DNA of 64,000 bases, taken from contig CAKUJD010000002.1 in assembly GCA_934661195.1 (NCBI GenBank), positions 62,001-126,000 of the forward strand. Reading direction: 5' to 3'. Each line of letters opens with the position of its first letter. The first letter of the stretch is position 1. This document shows positions 52,433 to 61,688 of this stretch, in pieces. Source of the DNA: an uncultured Muribaculaceae bacterium. Its GTDB lineage: Bacteria > Bacteroidota > Bacteroidia > Bacteroidales > Muribaculaceae. The position numbers were made by a program, and so were the translations under genes. Below the pieces are notes generated by a model, which was not told the DNA's origin, made no database searches, and saw only the letters and a list, made by a program, of their open reading frames with translations.

Positions 52433-54538
52433 TTAGCGGTTCATGGTGAGCAGCAGCTCCTGGTTGTTGCGAGTGCGCTCCATTTCCTTTTTGATCAGCT
52501 CCATGGCCTCCACCGATGTGCGGTCGCTCAAGAAGTTGTTGCGCAGCACCCACATGCGGTTGAGGGTCTCCTTCGACAGCAGCAGGTCGTCGCGGCGCGT
52601 GCTCGACGCCATGATGTCCACGGCGGGGAATATGCGCTTGTTGGCCAGCTTGCGGTCGAGCTGCAGCTCCATGTTGCCGGTGCCCTTGAACTCCTCGAAA
52701 ATCACCTCGTCCATCTTCGAGCCGGTCTCGATCAGTGCGGTGGCAATGATTGTGAGGCTGCCGCCGTTTTCAATGTTGCGCGCGGCGCCGAAGAATCGTT
52801 TTGGCCTTTGCAGGGCGTTGGCGTCGACACCGCCCGAGAGTATCTTGCCCGATGCCGGAGAAATGGTGTTGTAGGCGCGTGCCAGGCGGGTGATGGAGTC
52901 GAGCAGAATCACCACGTCGTGGCCGCATTCCACCATGCGCTTGGCCTTTTGCAGCACCAGGTCGGCAATCTTCACGTGGCGGTCGGCAGGCTCGTCGAAT
53001 GTTGAGGCTATCACTTCGGCGTTGACGCTGCGTGCCATGTCGGTCACCTCCTCGGGGCGCTCGTCGATGAGCAGGATTATCATGTATGTGTCGGGGTGGT
53101 TCTCCGAAATCACGTTGGCAATGTCCTTCAGCAGCACCGTTTTGCCGGCCTTGGGCGGCGCCACGATGAGGCCGCGCTGGCCTTTGCCGATTGGGGCGAA
53201 CAGGTCGACGATGCGGGTGGATATGCACTGGCGCTTGTGACTTTCGAGGTCGAACTTCTCGTCGGGGAACAGCGGCACCAGATGCTCAAAGGGCACGCGG
53301 TCGCGCACAAACTCGGGGTTGCGGCCGTTGATCAGCTTCACCTCACACATTGGGAAATATTTCTCGCCCTCTTTGGGCGGGCGAATGGTGCACTCCACCA
53401 CATCGCCTGTCTTAAGGCCGTTGTTCTTGATTTGCGACTGCGACACATATATGTCGTCGGGCGAGGTCAGGTAGTTGTAGTCCGACGAGCGCAGGAATCC
53501 GTATCCGTCGGGCATCACCTCCAGCACTCCGCATCCGTCAAGAATGCCATCGAAGTTGTATGGATTGTTGCTGTAGGGGTTGTCGTTTTGAGCGGCTGCC
53601 TGCTGCTGGTTCTTTTTGCCCTTCTTCTTTTTGGGCTCTTTTTCGGCCTTGGGCTCTTGAATCACGATAGGGGCCTTTGCCGCCTCTTCGGCAGCTATGC
53701 GGCGCTCTTCCTCGGCGCGGCGTGCGGCCTCCTCGCGCTCTTCCTGTGTGCGCGGCTTAAACGTCTGCATGGGGCGTGCGCCAAAGAATGAGTCGAAGGC
53801 CGATGTGTCGTGCCGCTTCGACTGCTGCTTGGGCTGCTGCGGCTGTCCGAAGAACTCCTGGAACTCACTGCTTGGCTTCTTGGGCGCGGGGGCATCGGCC
53901 GCTGGCTGTTCGGCTGCTGCCTGAGGCTCTGCATCTGTGGCGGGCGAGGTGGCTGCCTGCTCGGCTGCCGGCTGCTGCTCGGCCTTGGCTGCAGCGGGCT
54001 GAACTGTCTGCTCGGGTAGCGGCTGTGCTGCGGCTTCGGCGCTTTGCTTGGCTTCCTCGGCAGCCTTTTTGCTTTCGGCCTCTTTGGCTTCAGCCTCTTT
54101 CACGGCTTTTGGCTTGCGCCCGGGCTTGCCCTTGGGCTTGTCGGCCTTGGGTGTGTCGGCTTTCGCCTTGGGCGCGTCGGTGGCCGCAGCGGCTGCGGTT
54201 GCGTTTTTGCGAGGGCGTCCGGGGCGGCGCTTCACAGGGGCCTCGCCGTTGGCGGGCTGCTCGGCTGCCTTCTTTTGTGGCTCTTTGCTCTCGGCCTTGT
54301 CGGCTGCCGGCTTGCCCTCTTTGGGCGCAGCCTCTTTGGCTGCCTTGGGCTTGCGTCCAGGCTTGCCCTTGGGCTTGTCGGCCTTGGGCGCATCGCTCTT
54401 CACCGAGTCGATGGCCTGCTGGTCGAGAATGTCGTATATGAGCGTGTCTTTGTCTAAATTCTCGTTCAGGCCCATTTTCTTGGCTATGCTCTTCAAGTCG
54501 GAGTCGGTCATAGCCTGTAGGTCAGTTATGCTATACAT
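52433..54538 (-). CDS. rho: transcription termination factor Rho with long disordered insert
   Basis: A 701-residue Rho; most Rho proteins have about 420. Residues 1-48 are the Rho N-terminal (SAP-like) helices. About residues 49-330 are a low-complexity stretch of A, K, P, E and Q with repeated GKPGRKPKA units. Then come the cold-shock RNA-binding domain ([25 protein letters not shown]), the Walker A loop (APPKAGKT), Walker B ([14 protein letters not shown]) and the R loop. In Bacteroides thetaiotaomicron the Rho insert drives condensate formation and gut fitness; the same is likely here. First gene of rho-ruvX-def, with a long leader. Confidence 0.97.
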   Translation of the reverse strand: MYSITDLQAMTDSDLKSIAKKMGLNENLDKDTLIYDILDQQAIDSVKSDAPKADKPKGKPGRKPKAAKEAAPKEGKPAADKAESKEPQKKAAEQPANGEAPVKRRPGRPRKNATAAAAATDAPKAKADTPKADKPKGKPGRKPKAVKEAEAKEAESKKAAEEAKQSAEAAAQPLPEQTVQPAAAKAEQQPAAEQAATSPATDAEPQAAAEQPAADAPAPKKPSSEFQEFFGQPQQPKQQSKRHDTSAFDSFFGARPMQTFKPRTQEEREEAARRAEEERRIAAEEAAKAPIVIQEPKAEKEPKKKKGKKNQQQAAAQNDNPYSNNPYNFDGILDGCGVLEVMPDGYGFLRSSDYNYLTSPDDIYVSQSQIKNNGLKTGDVVECTIRPPKEGEKYFPMCEVKLINGRNPEFVRDRVPFEHLVPLFPDEKFDLESHKRQCISTRIVDLFAPIGKGQRGLIVAPPKAGKTVLLKDIANVISENHPDTYMIILLIDERPEEVTDMARSVNAEVIASTFDEPADRHVKIADLVLQKAKRMVECGHDVVILLDSITRLARAYNTISPASGKILSGGVDANALQRPKRFFGAARNIENGGSLTIIATALIETGSKMDEVIFEEFKGTGNMELQLDRKLANKRIFPAVDIMASSTRRDDLLLSKETLNRMWVLRNNFLSDRTSVEAMELIKKEMERTRNNQELLLTMNR

Positions 54539-54970
54539 ATTAAAATTATGTGATGTGTTGCTTATATATAATAAATGTCTAGTTTTATTCTATTCCTTGC
54601 TGCCGTGCGCGGCATGTGCGTGGGCTGCGGCCAACGTGTATGTGGTGTGGTGGCTGTGCCTGTTGCGCGTCTGCAGTGGCTTGTTTTGCTTTTTGGGGAT
54701 TGCTTTTTCGCTGTGCCACCGTGCCAGGGTGGCGCTCCAGCATTGAGGCTGGCAGATGCTGTTTTGGTGCGGATTAATGACACTGGTAAAACCCTAAAAC
54801 ATACACAGCTCAAAAGTGTGACTTTTATTTCAAATAAAGCTCAAGAAAAAAATAATGTTAGAGTGTGGAAATGCGATGCCGCTGCTCTCTTTGAGCGTCA
54901 GCCACCGTGCCCTGTGACTTCTTTGCGCGTCTGCAGGCCAGGCTGCGGGCCGATTTCCTTGCGAATTGTA
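54539..54970 (-). promoter_or_regulatory. long C-rich leader of rho
   Basis: The nearest good promoter (54974-55004) lies 432 nt before the rho ATG. Read on the minus strand, the leader is C-rich and G-poor: in plus-strand 54601-54720 there are 45 G and 27 C. This is the composition Rho itself binds. No gene is supported inside. Confidence 0.6.
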
Positions 54971-54973
54971 GTG

Positions 54974-55004
54974 CAAAGATAGGCATATTATTGAAACCAA
55001 CAAA
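54974..55004 (-). promoter_or_regulatory. promoter upstream of rho (perfect -33/-7)
   Basis: Minus strand: TTTG (55001-55004), 19-nt spacer, TATCTTTG (54974-54981). Confidence 0.82.
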
Positions 55005-55127
55005 AAAATGCACGCCATTTTTGCCATTTTTGCCTGGCAGCGCTGCATATGCCACATTAGGCACCTCAATTGGCATGCCAAAAAGCCAAAAACAGGTGGA
55101 AAATTTCCGTAATTGCAAAACAATTAC

Positions 55128-55175
55128 TAATTTTGCATGCCATTACAAAAAATCGGTGCCTACCAACACCGGCTT
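55128..55175 (+). promoter_or_regulatory. -7 box and leader hairpin of rpmE2
   Basis: TAATTTTG (55128-55135), with TTTC 20 nt upstream. In the leader, CGGTG (55154-55158) pairs with CACCG (55167-55171), followed by GCTTTT. The hairpin may control L31 synthesis. Confidence 0.5.
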
Positions 55176-55214
55176 TTAGTAGTATTATAACGTTATAAAA
55201 AAGAGATTACAAAA

Positions 55215-55466
55215 ATGAAAAAAGGTATTCATCCCGAAAACTACCGCGAAGTTGTTTTCAAGGACATGTCTAACGACGAGACTTTTATCACTCGTTCAAC
55301 AGTGGCTTCAAAGGAGACTATTGAACTCGATGGCAAAACATATCCTCTGGTGAAGCTTGAAATCACCAGCTCTTCGCACCCCTTCTTCACCGGCAAACAG
55401 AAACTCGTTGACACCGCCGGTCGTGTCGACAAGTTCCTCAGCCGCTACGGCAACCGCAAGAAGTAA
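55215..55466 (+). CDS. rpmE2: 50S ribosomal protein L31, type B
   Basis: An 83-residue type B L31 (no zinc cysteines, unlike type A): [60 protein letters not shown]. Cys-free L31 is used when zinc is scarce in some bacteria; in Bacteroidetes it is often the only copy. Good terminator follows. Confidence 0.96.
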   Translation: MKKGIHPENYREVVFKDMSNDETFITRSTVASKETIELDGKTYPLVKLEITSSSHPFFTGKQKLVDTAGRVDKFLSRYGNRKK

Positions 55467-55500
55467 ATCACATCACGCGAAGCCATCAGGCCAACCGCAT

Positions 55501-55538
55501 AAAACTGCGACTCACATTGAGAGCCGCAGTTTTTTTTT
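55501..55538 (+). terminator. terminator of rpmE2
   Basis: AAAACTGCG (55501-55509) pairs with CGCAGTTTT; T9 follows. Confidence 0.88.
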
Positions 55539-55620
55539 GTGCCAGCCGCTTTTAAGCACAAAAGCTGCACGAAATGCCAAAATGTTGCCACCGAATGTTA
55601 AAATATTCGCTGAAAATGCT

Positions 55621-55628
55621 TAATTTTG
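55621..55628 (+). promoter_or_regulatory. -7 box of the lipid kinase gene
   Basis: TAATTTTG ends 8 nt before the ATG at 55637. No clear TTTG upstream. Confidence 0.65.
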
Positions 55629-55636
55629 TGCTGATT

Positions 55637-56533
55637 ATGGAACAACGCCGCAAACTTTACGCAATCATCAACCCCTATTCGGGCACTCACAGCAAGGATG
55701 CAATCCCTGCAGCGCTCGAGCGCGCCATCGACCCCGAAAGGTGGCAGCTTAAGGTGGGTGTCATCGACCGCAACAGCCACTTGCAGCAAATGGCTGCCGA
55801 GGCCATCGCCGAAAACTACGACGGGGTGATAGCCGTGGGCGGCGACGGCACCGTCAATGGCGTGGCGGCAGCGCTGCGCGGCTCGCGCGTGGCTCTGGGC
55901 ATAGTGCCGTGCGGCTCGGGCAACGGCCTTGCGCGCCACTTGCAGATTCCGGTCAATGTGGATAAGTCGCTGGCCATAATCAACGCCGGCAACATCGAGG
56001 ACTTTGACTACTGCACCGTCAACGGACGCCCGTTTTTCTGCACTTGCGGCATGGGATTCGACGCCCAGGTGGCCGAGCGCTTCTCGCACGAGGGACGCCG
56101 AGGCCCGGTCACCTACCTCAAGTCGGCCTTTATGGAATATGTGAAGTTTCACCACGAGCAATACCGCATCGAAATCAATGGCGCCACCATGTTCGAAAAA
56201 GCCTTTGTCATAGCCTGCGCCAATGCCTCGCAGTATGGCAACAACGCCTACATCGCCCCAAAGGCCAGCATGCGCGACGGCCTTATCGACGTGGTGGTGA
56301 TACACCCCTTCATGCCCATCGTGGCTCCCATTGTGGGCCTCAAACTGTTCACACGCAACATCGACAAGGACATCAACATAAGCACCTACACCACCTCGCA
56401 CCTCAAAATCTACCGCAACGCCCCCGGGGTGATGCACCTCGACGGTGAGCCCGTGGAAATGCCCGCCGAGCTCGACATCAGGTGCCACCCGCAAGGCATC
56501 AAAATTTTCTGTCCTGCCGACGCCGAGGTGTAG
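55637..56533 (+). CDS. diacylglycerol/lipid kinase family protein
   Basis: A 298-residue lipid kinase of the YegS/DgkB type. The start at 55637 gives MEQRRKLYAIINPYSGTHSK, the family N-terminus; an upstream frame to 55574 would contain the promoter. Motifs: VGGDGTVNGVAAAL (ATP site) and GIVPCGSGNGLARHL. It probably phosphorylates diacylglycerol or a sphingoid lipid, the latter being plausible in a sphingolipid-making Bacteroidales (inference). Its mRNA should be nearly leaderless. Confidence 0.9.
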   Translation: MEQRRKLYAIINPYSGTHSKDAIPAALERAIDPERWQLKVGVIDRNSHLQQMAAEAIAENYDGVIAVGGDGTVNGVAAALRGSRVALGIVPCGSGNGLARHLQIPVNVDKSLAIINAGNIEDFDYCTVNGRPFFCTCGMGFDAQVAERFSHEGRRGPVTYLKSAFMEYVKFHHEQYRIEINGATMFEKAFVIACANASQYGNNAYIAPKASMRDGLIDVVVIHPFMPIVAPIVGLKLFTRNIDKDINISTYTTSHLKIYRNAPGVMHLDGEPVEMPAELDIRCHPQGIKIFCPADAEV

Positions 56534-56747
56534 GTTGCCCCCCCCCTCTTCCCAGCATAAATACTACCATTCCTGCCAGTTTTTGCACCCGCTTTGTGAA
56601 AAAACGGTAACACCGCACTGCGTTGCCGAAAAAAACGCCCGTTTTGCTTGTGCAGAAGCGCATTAATTCGTAAATTCGTAGCAAAAGCAACATTAAGCGG
56701 CTTTTTGGAAACAATTTAACTAATTAATAAACCTGTAACATCTTGCA

Positions 56748-58688
56748 ATGAGCTATTTGAAGTTTGACAAAAGCCTCATGATAAATTTGGAGCAGAGCCT
56801 CTCGAAAGAGATGATCCGCACCAACCGGTCGGGGGCGTATCATTGCACCACAATAGTGGGATGCAACACCCGCAAGCAGCATGGCTTGCTGGTGATTCCC
56901 GTGCCTGAGCTCGACGACAACAACCACGTGCTGCTGTCGTCGCTCGACGAGACGGTGATTCAGCACGGAGCGCCGTTCAACCTTGCCGTGCACAAGTATC
57001 AGGGCGGCTGCTTCAGCCCCAACGGGCACAAATACATCCGCGAGTTTGAGTGCGAGCGCATACCCACCCACATCTATCGCGTGGGCGGAGTGGTGCTGCG
57101 CAAAGAGAAGATATTCATCACTCACGAAAACCGCATCGTGATCCGCTACACGCTCGTGGACGCCCACTCGCGCACCACGCTGCAGTTCCGCCCGTTCCTG
57201 GCGTTCCGCGACGCCAACAGCCTGTGTGTGGAAAACTCCGTGGCCAGCCGCGACTATGCCGAGGTGGCCAACGGCATCAGCACACGCATGTACGACTGCT
57301 ATCCCACACTGTTCATGCAGTTCAGCCACAAGCCCAAATTCGTGTCCAGCCCCAACTGGTATAAGGGCCTTGAGTATCCCAAAGACCAGGAGCGCGGCCT
57401 GCCATACACCGAAGACCTGTATGTGCCCGGCTACTTCGAACTCGAAATCAAAAAGGGCGAAAGCATATATTTCTCGGCCGGCACCGACGAGGTGAACACC
57501 CGCACGCTGGCCAAGATGTTCGACGACGAGCTGCAGACGCGCACCCCGCGCAACAGTTTCTACAACTGTCTTAAGAACAGCGCCAAGCAATTCTACTTTA
57601 AGAGCAACGACGGCCAATACATAATAGCTGGCTACCCGTGGTTCAAGATTCGTGCCCGCGACGAGTTTGTGGCTCTGCCAGGCTGCACGCTGTCGATTCA
57701 CCACCAGCCCGATTTCGAGGCCATAATGGACACGGCCGCGCAGTCGCTGATGCGCTTCTTCGACGGCGGCGAGCCCGACCGCAATCTGTGCGGACTCGAC
57801 CTGCCCGATGTGCCGCTGTGGGCCGCATGGGCCCTGTGCCAGTATGCCAAGGCGGCCGGCATGGATGCGTGCCGCAGCCGCTATGGCAGTCTGCTCAAGG
57901 CCATTCTCGGCCACATAATTGCAGGCAAGGCCTCCAACCTGTGGCTCGACGACAACGGCCTCGTGCGCACCGACGGCACCCGCAAGCCCGTCACTTGGAT
58001 GGACTCGTCGAACCCCGACGGCACTCCGCTGATTCCGCGCACGGGCTACATAGTGGAGTTCAACGCCCTGTGGCACATGGCGCTGCGCCTTGCCATCGAC
58101 ATGTTTGCCGGCCAGCCCTGCCCCGAGCTGCAGCAGTGGACCTCCATTGCCGACCGCTGCCGGGAGGCCTTTGCCGCAACTTTCCTCAACGACTACGGCT
58201 ATCTCTACGACTACGTCAGCGGCAACTATGCCGACCCCAGCGTGCGTCCGAGCATGATAATAGCGGTGGGCATCGACTACTCGCCGCTTGACCGCCGCCA
58301 GCGCAAATCGGTGCTCGATGTGGTCACACGCGAGCTGCTCACCCCCAAGGGCCTGCGCACGCTCAGCCCCAAAAGCTATGGCTACAACCCCTGGTATCTG
58401 GGCAACCCCTCGCAGCGCGAGCAGGCCTATTACCAAGGCTCGGCGCGTCCGTGGCTCATGGGCTTCTATGCCGACGCCTACATCAAGGTGTTTGGCATGA
58501 GCGGCGTGTCGTTCATCGAACGCATGATGATTGGCTTCGACGACGAGATGGCGCTGGGCGGCATAGGCACGCTCTCGGAGCTTTACGACGGCAACCCGCC
58601 ATACACGGGCCGCGGCGCCATCAGCTTTGCCGCCAATGTGGGCGGCGTGTGCCACATGCTGCGCATGCTCAAGAACCTGGACGTTTAA
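56748..58688 (+). CDS. glycogen debranching enzyme (amylo-alpha-1,6-glucosidase type)
   Basis: A 646-residue protein. The N-terminal domain is the GDE N-terminal beta-sandwich (RTNRSGAYHCTTIVGCNTRKQHGLLV). The C-terminal (alpha/alpha)6 GDE domain spans about residues 290-640 and contains the acidic-residue segments TWMDSSNPDGTPLIPRTG and YNPWYLGNPSQREQAYYQGSARPWLMG. It removes alpha-1,6 branch points. It leads a run of three genes (debranching, glycosyltransferase, GH57), 53 nt before the next. Confidence 0.92.
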   Translation: MSYLKFDKSLMINLEQSLSKEMIRTNRSGAYHCTTIVGCNTRKQHGLLVIPVPELDDNNHVLLSSLDETVIQHGAPFNLAVHKYQGGCFSPNGHKYIREFECERIPTHIYRVGGVVLRKEKIFITHENRIVIRYTLVDAHSRTTLQFRPFLAFRDANSLCVENSVASRDYAEVANGISTRMYDCYPTLFMQFSHKPKFVSSPNWYKGLEYPKDQERGLPYTEDLYVPGYFELEIKKGESIYFSAGTDEVNTRTLAKMFDDELQTRTPRNSFYNCLKNSAKQFYFKSNDGQYIIAGYPWFKIRARDEFVALPGCTLSIHHQPDFEAIMDTAAQSLMRFFDGGEPDRNLCGLDLPDVPLWAAWALCQYAKAAGMDACRSRYGSLLKAILGHIIAGKASNLWLDDNGLVRTDGTRKPVTWMDSSNPDGTPLIPRTGYIVEFNALWHMALRLAIDMFAGQPCPELQQWTSIADRCREAFAATFLNDYGYLYDYVSGNYADPSVRPSMIIAVGIDYSPLDRRQRKSVLDVVTRELLTPKGLRTLSPKSYGYNPWYLGNPSQREQAYYQGSARPWLMGFYADAYIKVFGMSGVSFIERMMIGFDDEMALGGIGTLSELYDGNPPYTGRGAISFAANVGGVCHMLRMLKNLDV

Positions 58689-58741
58689 TGAATCACAACT
58701 CGAAACAACAACTTCTCTAATCATTACACATAAATAAAATT

Positions 58742-60001
58742 ATGAAGGCTTTAATGTTTGGTTGGGAGTTTCCCCCTCACATCCTGGGTGGCCTGGGAAC
58801 CGCGAGCTTCGGCCTCACCAAGGGCATGGCCGAAAACGGCGACATGGACATCACCTTTGTGATACCCAAGCCGTGGGGCGACGAGCCCAAGCAGTTTGCG
58901 CGCATCATTGGCGCCAACTGCACCCCCGTGGCCTGGCGCGATGTGAACTGGGACTATGTGCAGAGCCGCATAGGCAACGTAATGGACCCTCAGCTCTACT
59001 ACGACCTGCGCGACCACATCTATGCCGACTTCAACTATATGAACACCAACGACCTGGGCTGCATTGAGTTCTCAGGCCGGTATCCCGACAATTTGCTGGA
59101 GGAAATCAACAACTACTCGATAGTGGCGGGAGTGATAGCGCGCACGGTGCAGTGCGACGTCATTCACTCTCACGACTGGCTCACCTATCCCGCAGGCATA
59201 CACGCCAAGCAGGTCACAGGCAAGCCGCTGGTGATCCACGTGCACGCCACCGACTTTGACCGCAGCCGCGGCAATGTGAACCCCACCGTGTTCAACATTG
59301 AGCGCGACGGCATGCTCAACGCCGACCACATAATCACCGTGAGCAACCTCACCCGCCGCACCGTGATTGAGAAATACGGCATCGACCCCGCAAAAGTCAC
59401 CACAGTGCACAATGCCGTGGAGCCGCTCAGCAGCGAGCTGCTCAACGTGCAGGTGCCGCCCAAGCACGGCAAGGTGGTCACATTCCTGGGCCGCATCACC
59501 ATGCAGAAGGGGCCGGAATACTTCGTCGAGGCCGCCTCGCAGGTGCTGCACAAGGTGCACGACGTGCAGTTTGTGATGGCCGGCGGCGGCGACATGATGG
59601 AAAAAATGATTCGCCTGGCCGCGCAGCGCAACATCTCCGACCGCTTCCACTTCACGGGCTTTCTCAAGGGCAAGCAGGTGTATGAGATGCTCAAGGCCAG
59701 CGACGTCTACATAATGCCGTCGGTGAGCGAGCCTTTTGGCATATCACCGCTCGAAGCCATGCAGATGGGCGTGCCCGCAATCATATCAAAGCAAAGCGGA
59801 TGCGCCGAGATTTTGCACAATGTGGTAAAGGTCGACTATTGGGACATCAACGCCATGGCCGACGCCATCTACTCCATCATCAAATATCCGGCCATGCACA
59901 AGCAACTCAGCGAGCATGGCCTTGAGGAGGTGGGCAAAATCTCATGGAAGAAGGCTGGCGCCAAGGTGATTGATATCTACAGGCAGCTTATCAACCGATA
60001 A
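58742..60001 (+). CDS. GT4-type glycosyltransferase, glycogen synthase-like
   Basis: A 419-residue GT-B enzyme. The N-terminal domain begins ALMFGWEFPPHILGGLGTASFGLTKGMAENG with the glycogen synthase-like glycine loop, and VIHSHDWLTYPAG follows. The C-terminal sugar-nucleotide domain has VTFLGRITMQKGPEYFVEAA and the EPFGISPLEAMQMGVPAIISKQSG E-X7-E site. Position between debranching enzyme and GH57 points to glycogen or alpha-glucan synthesis. Confidence 0.9.
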   Translation: MKALMFGWEFPPHILGGLGTASFGLTKGMAENGDMDITFVIPKPWGDEPKQFARIIGANCTPVAWRDVNWDYVQSRIGNVMDPQLYYDLRDHIYADFNYMNTNDLGCIEFSGRYPDNLLEEINNYSIVAGVIARTVQCDVIHSHDWLTYPAGIHAKQVTGKPLVIHVHATDFDRSRGNVNPTVFNIERDGMLNADHIITVSNLTRRTVIEKYGIDPAKVTTVHNAVEPLSSELLNVQVPPKHGKVVTFLGRITMQKGPEYFVEAASQVLHKVHDVQFVMAGGGDMMEKMIRLAAQRNISDRFHFTGFLKGKQVYEMLKASDVYIMPSVSEPFGISPLEAMQMGVPAIISKQSGCAEILHNVVKVDYWDINAMADAIYSIIKYPAMHKQLSEHGLEEVGKISWKKAGAKVIDIYRQLINR

Positions 60002-60065
60002 AACTTTTTTCAGAAGGCAAACGACAACACAGACATACACAATACACTTATACACATATACCGAC

Positions 60066-61490
60066 ATGAGAGTAATTTGTTTTTATTTCCAGATACATCA
60101 GCCGTTCAGGCTTAAGACCTACCGGTTTTTCGACATAGGCAACGACCACTACTATTACGACGACTTCGGCAACGACGACATCATCACCCGCATTGCCCAC
60201 CGCTCATATCTGCCTGCCAACCAGATGCTGCTCGACATCATCAAGCAGTATGGCAAAAGCTTCAAAGTGGCATTCTCTATAAGCGGCACCGCACTCGAGC
60301 AGTTTGAGCAGTATGTGCCCGAGTTCATCGACTCAATGAAGGAACTCGCCGCCACTGGCTGCGTGGAGTTCCTCTCCGAAACCTACGCCCACTCGCTGGC
60401 CTCGCTCGAAGACCCCGACGAGTTCGTTGAGCAGGTCATGGCCCACGACAAGAAAATCTACGAGCTCTTTGGCCAGCACCCCAAGGTGTTCCGCAACACC
60501 GAGCTCATCTACGACGACGACATCTCGGCCATGGTGCAGTCGCTTGGCTTCAAAGCCGCCATCACCGACGGCGCCAAGCACATCTTGGGCTGGAAGTCGC
60601 CCAACTATGTGTACTCATCGGCCATGGCCCCGAAGCTGAAACTGCTGCTTAAAAACTCCAAACTCAGCGACGACATCTCGTTCCGCTTCAGCAACCCCGA
60701 GTGGCCCTCATATCCGCTCACGGCCGACAAATACATCGACTGGATCGACCAGCTGCCGCAAGAGGAGCAGATAGTGAACCTGTTTATGAACTACGAAACC
60801 TTCGGCGAACTGCAGCCCCGTGAGAGCGGCATCTTCGAGTTTATGAAGGCCCTGCCACGCTTCGCAGCCGACAAGGGCATCGAGTTTATGACCCCCACCG
60901 AGGTGGTGAGCCGCATGAAGTCGGTGGGCGAGCTGTCAGTGCCTTACCCCATGTCGTGGGCCGATGAGGCGCGCGACACCAGCGCCTGGCTGGGCAACAT
61001 CCTGCAGCAGGAGGCCGTGAAGAAGCTCTACTCCATTGGCGAGCGCGTGCGCCTGTGCGACGACCGCCGCATTAAGCAGGATTGGTATTATTTGCAGTCG
61101 AGCGACCACTTCTTCTATATGAGCACCAAGCACGCCGACGACGGTTCGGTGCACTCGCACTACAGCCCCTACGACTCGCCCTACATGGCGTTTACCAACT
61201 ACATGAACGTGCTCAGCGACTTCATGATACGCGTCGAGGAGCAGTTTCCAGAGTCGATTGGCAACGAGGAACTCAATTCGCTGCTGCTCACCATACGCAA
61301 TCAGGAAAACGAGATAAGCCAGCTCAAACGCGAGGTGGAGATGCTGCGCAACAACATCGTTAAGGACACCTCGGGCGACTATCCCGCTCCAGCCGAGGCC
61401 AAGAAGCCTGCGGCCAAAAAGGCTGCGTCTGCCCGCAAGAAGCCCGCGGCAAAGAAACCGGCCCCCCGCAAGACGGCCAAAAAACAATAA
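60066..61490 (+). CDS. GH57 alpha-amylase-like protein with lysine-rich tail
   Basis: A 474-residue GH57-family protein. The start at 60066 gives the family motif 1, MRVICFYFQIHQPFRL. The nucleophile-type Glu is in EFLSETYAHSLASL. The motif 4 segment reads NLFMNYETFGE; in GH57 amylases the general acid Asp is expected where Asn stands. The last 35 residues (PAEAKKPAAKKAASARKKP..) are a histone-like basic tail. Third gene of the glycogen cluster. Whether it is a working hydrolase is uncertain. Confidence 0.88.
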   Translation: MRVICFYFQIHQPFRLKTYRFFDIGNDHYYYDDFGNDDIITRIAHRSYLPANQMLLDIIKQYGKSFKVAFSISGTALEQFEQYVPEFIDSMKELAATGCVEFLSETYAHSLASLEDPDEFVEQVMAHDKKIYELFGQHPKVFRNTELIYDDDISAMVQSLGFKAAITDGAKHILGWKSPNYVYSSAMAPKLKLLLKNSKLSDDISFRFSNPEWPSYPLTADKYIDWIDQLPQEEQIVNLFMNYETFGELQPRESGIFEFMKALPRFAADKGIEFMTPTEVVSRMKSVGELSVPYPMSWADEARDTSAWLGNILQQEAVKKLYSIGERVRLCDDRRIKQDWYYLQSSDHFFYMSTKHADDGSVHSHYSPYDSPYMAFTNYMNVLSDFMIRVEEQFPESIGNEELNSLLLTIRNQENEISQLKREVEMLRNNIVKDTSGDYPAPAEAKKPAAKKAASARKKPAAKKPAPRKTAKKQ

Positions 61491-61535
61491 GCAAGAAAGC
61501 AAAGCAACTATATTAAAAAGTTAGGTTTTCATCGT

Positions 61536-61573
61536 GTCCGGCTCACCTTGTGAAAGGTTGGCCGGACTTTTTT
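61536..61573 (+). terminator. terminator of the glycogen cluster
   Basis: GTCCGGC pairs with GCCGGAC, an inner ACCTT/AAGGT stem closes the loop, and T6 follows. Confidence 0.88.
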
Positions 61574-61592
61574 AGGTGGACCAAAACACAGA

Positions 61593-61638
61593 GGCAGGCC
61601 GTTGGACGCGCCGCAAAAGCGAAGTCCAACGGCCTGCC
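61593..61638 (-). terminator. hairpin after the secreted-protein gene
   Basis: A perfect 15-bp stem (61593-61607 with 61624-61638) 51 nt past the stop of the minus-strand gene; the T run is weak. Confidence 0.65.
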
Positions 61639-61688
61639 GGTCGTAATTTTAATCAGTGCTTCTTTCTGTAATTCTTGGGGATGATGGA

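Noticed and set aside
54575..54982. A 135-codon plus-strand frame upstream of rho
   Set aside because: Cys/Val/Gly-rich without any family signature, antisense to the likely rho leader.
56724..58724. A long minus-strand open frame (666 codons)
   Set aside because: Antisense of the glycogen debranching gene, which has clear family motifs.
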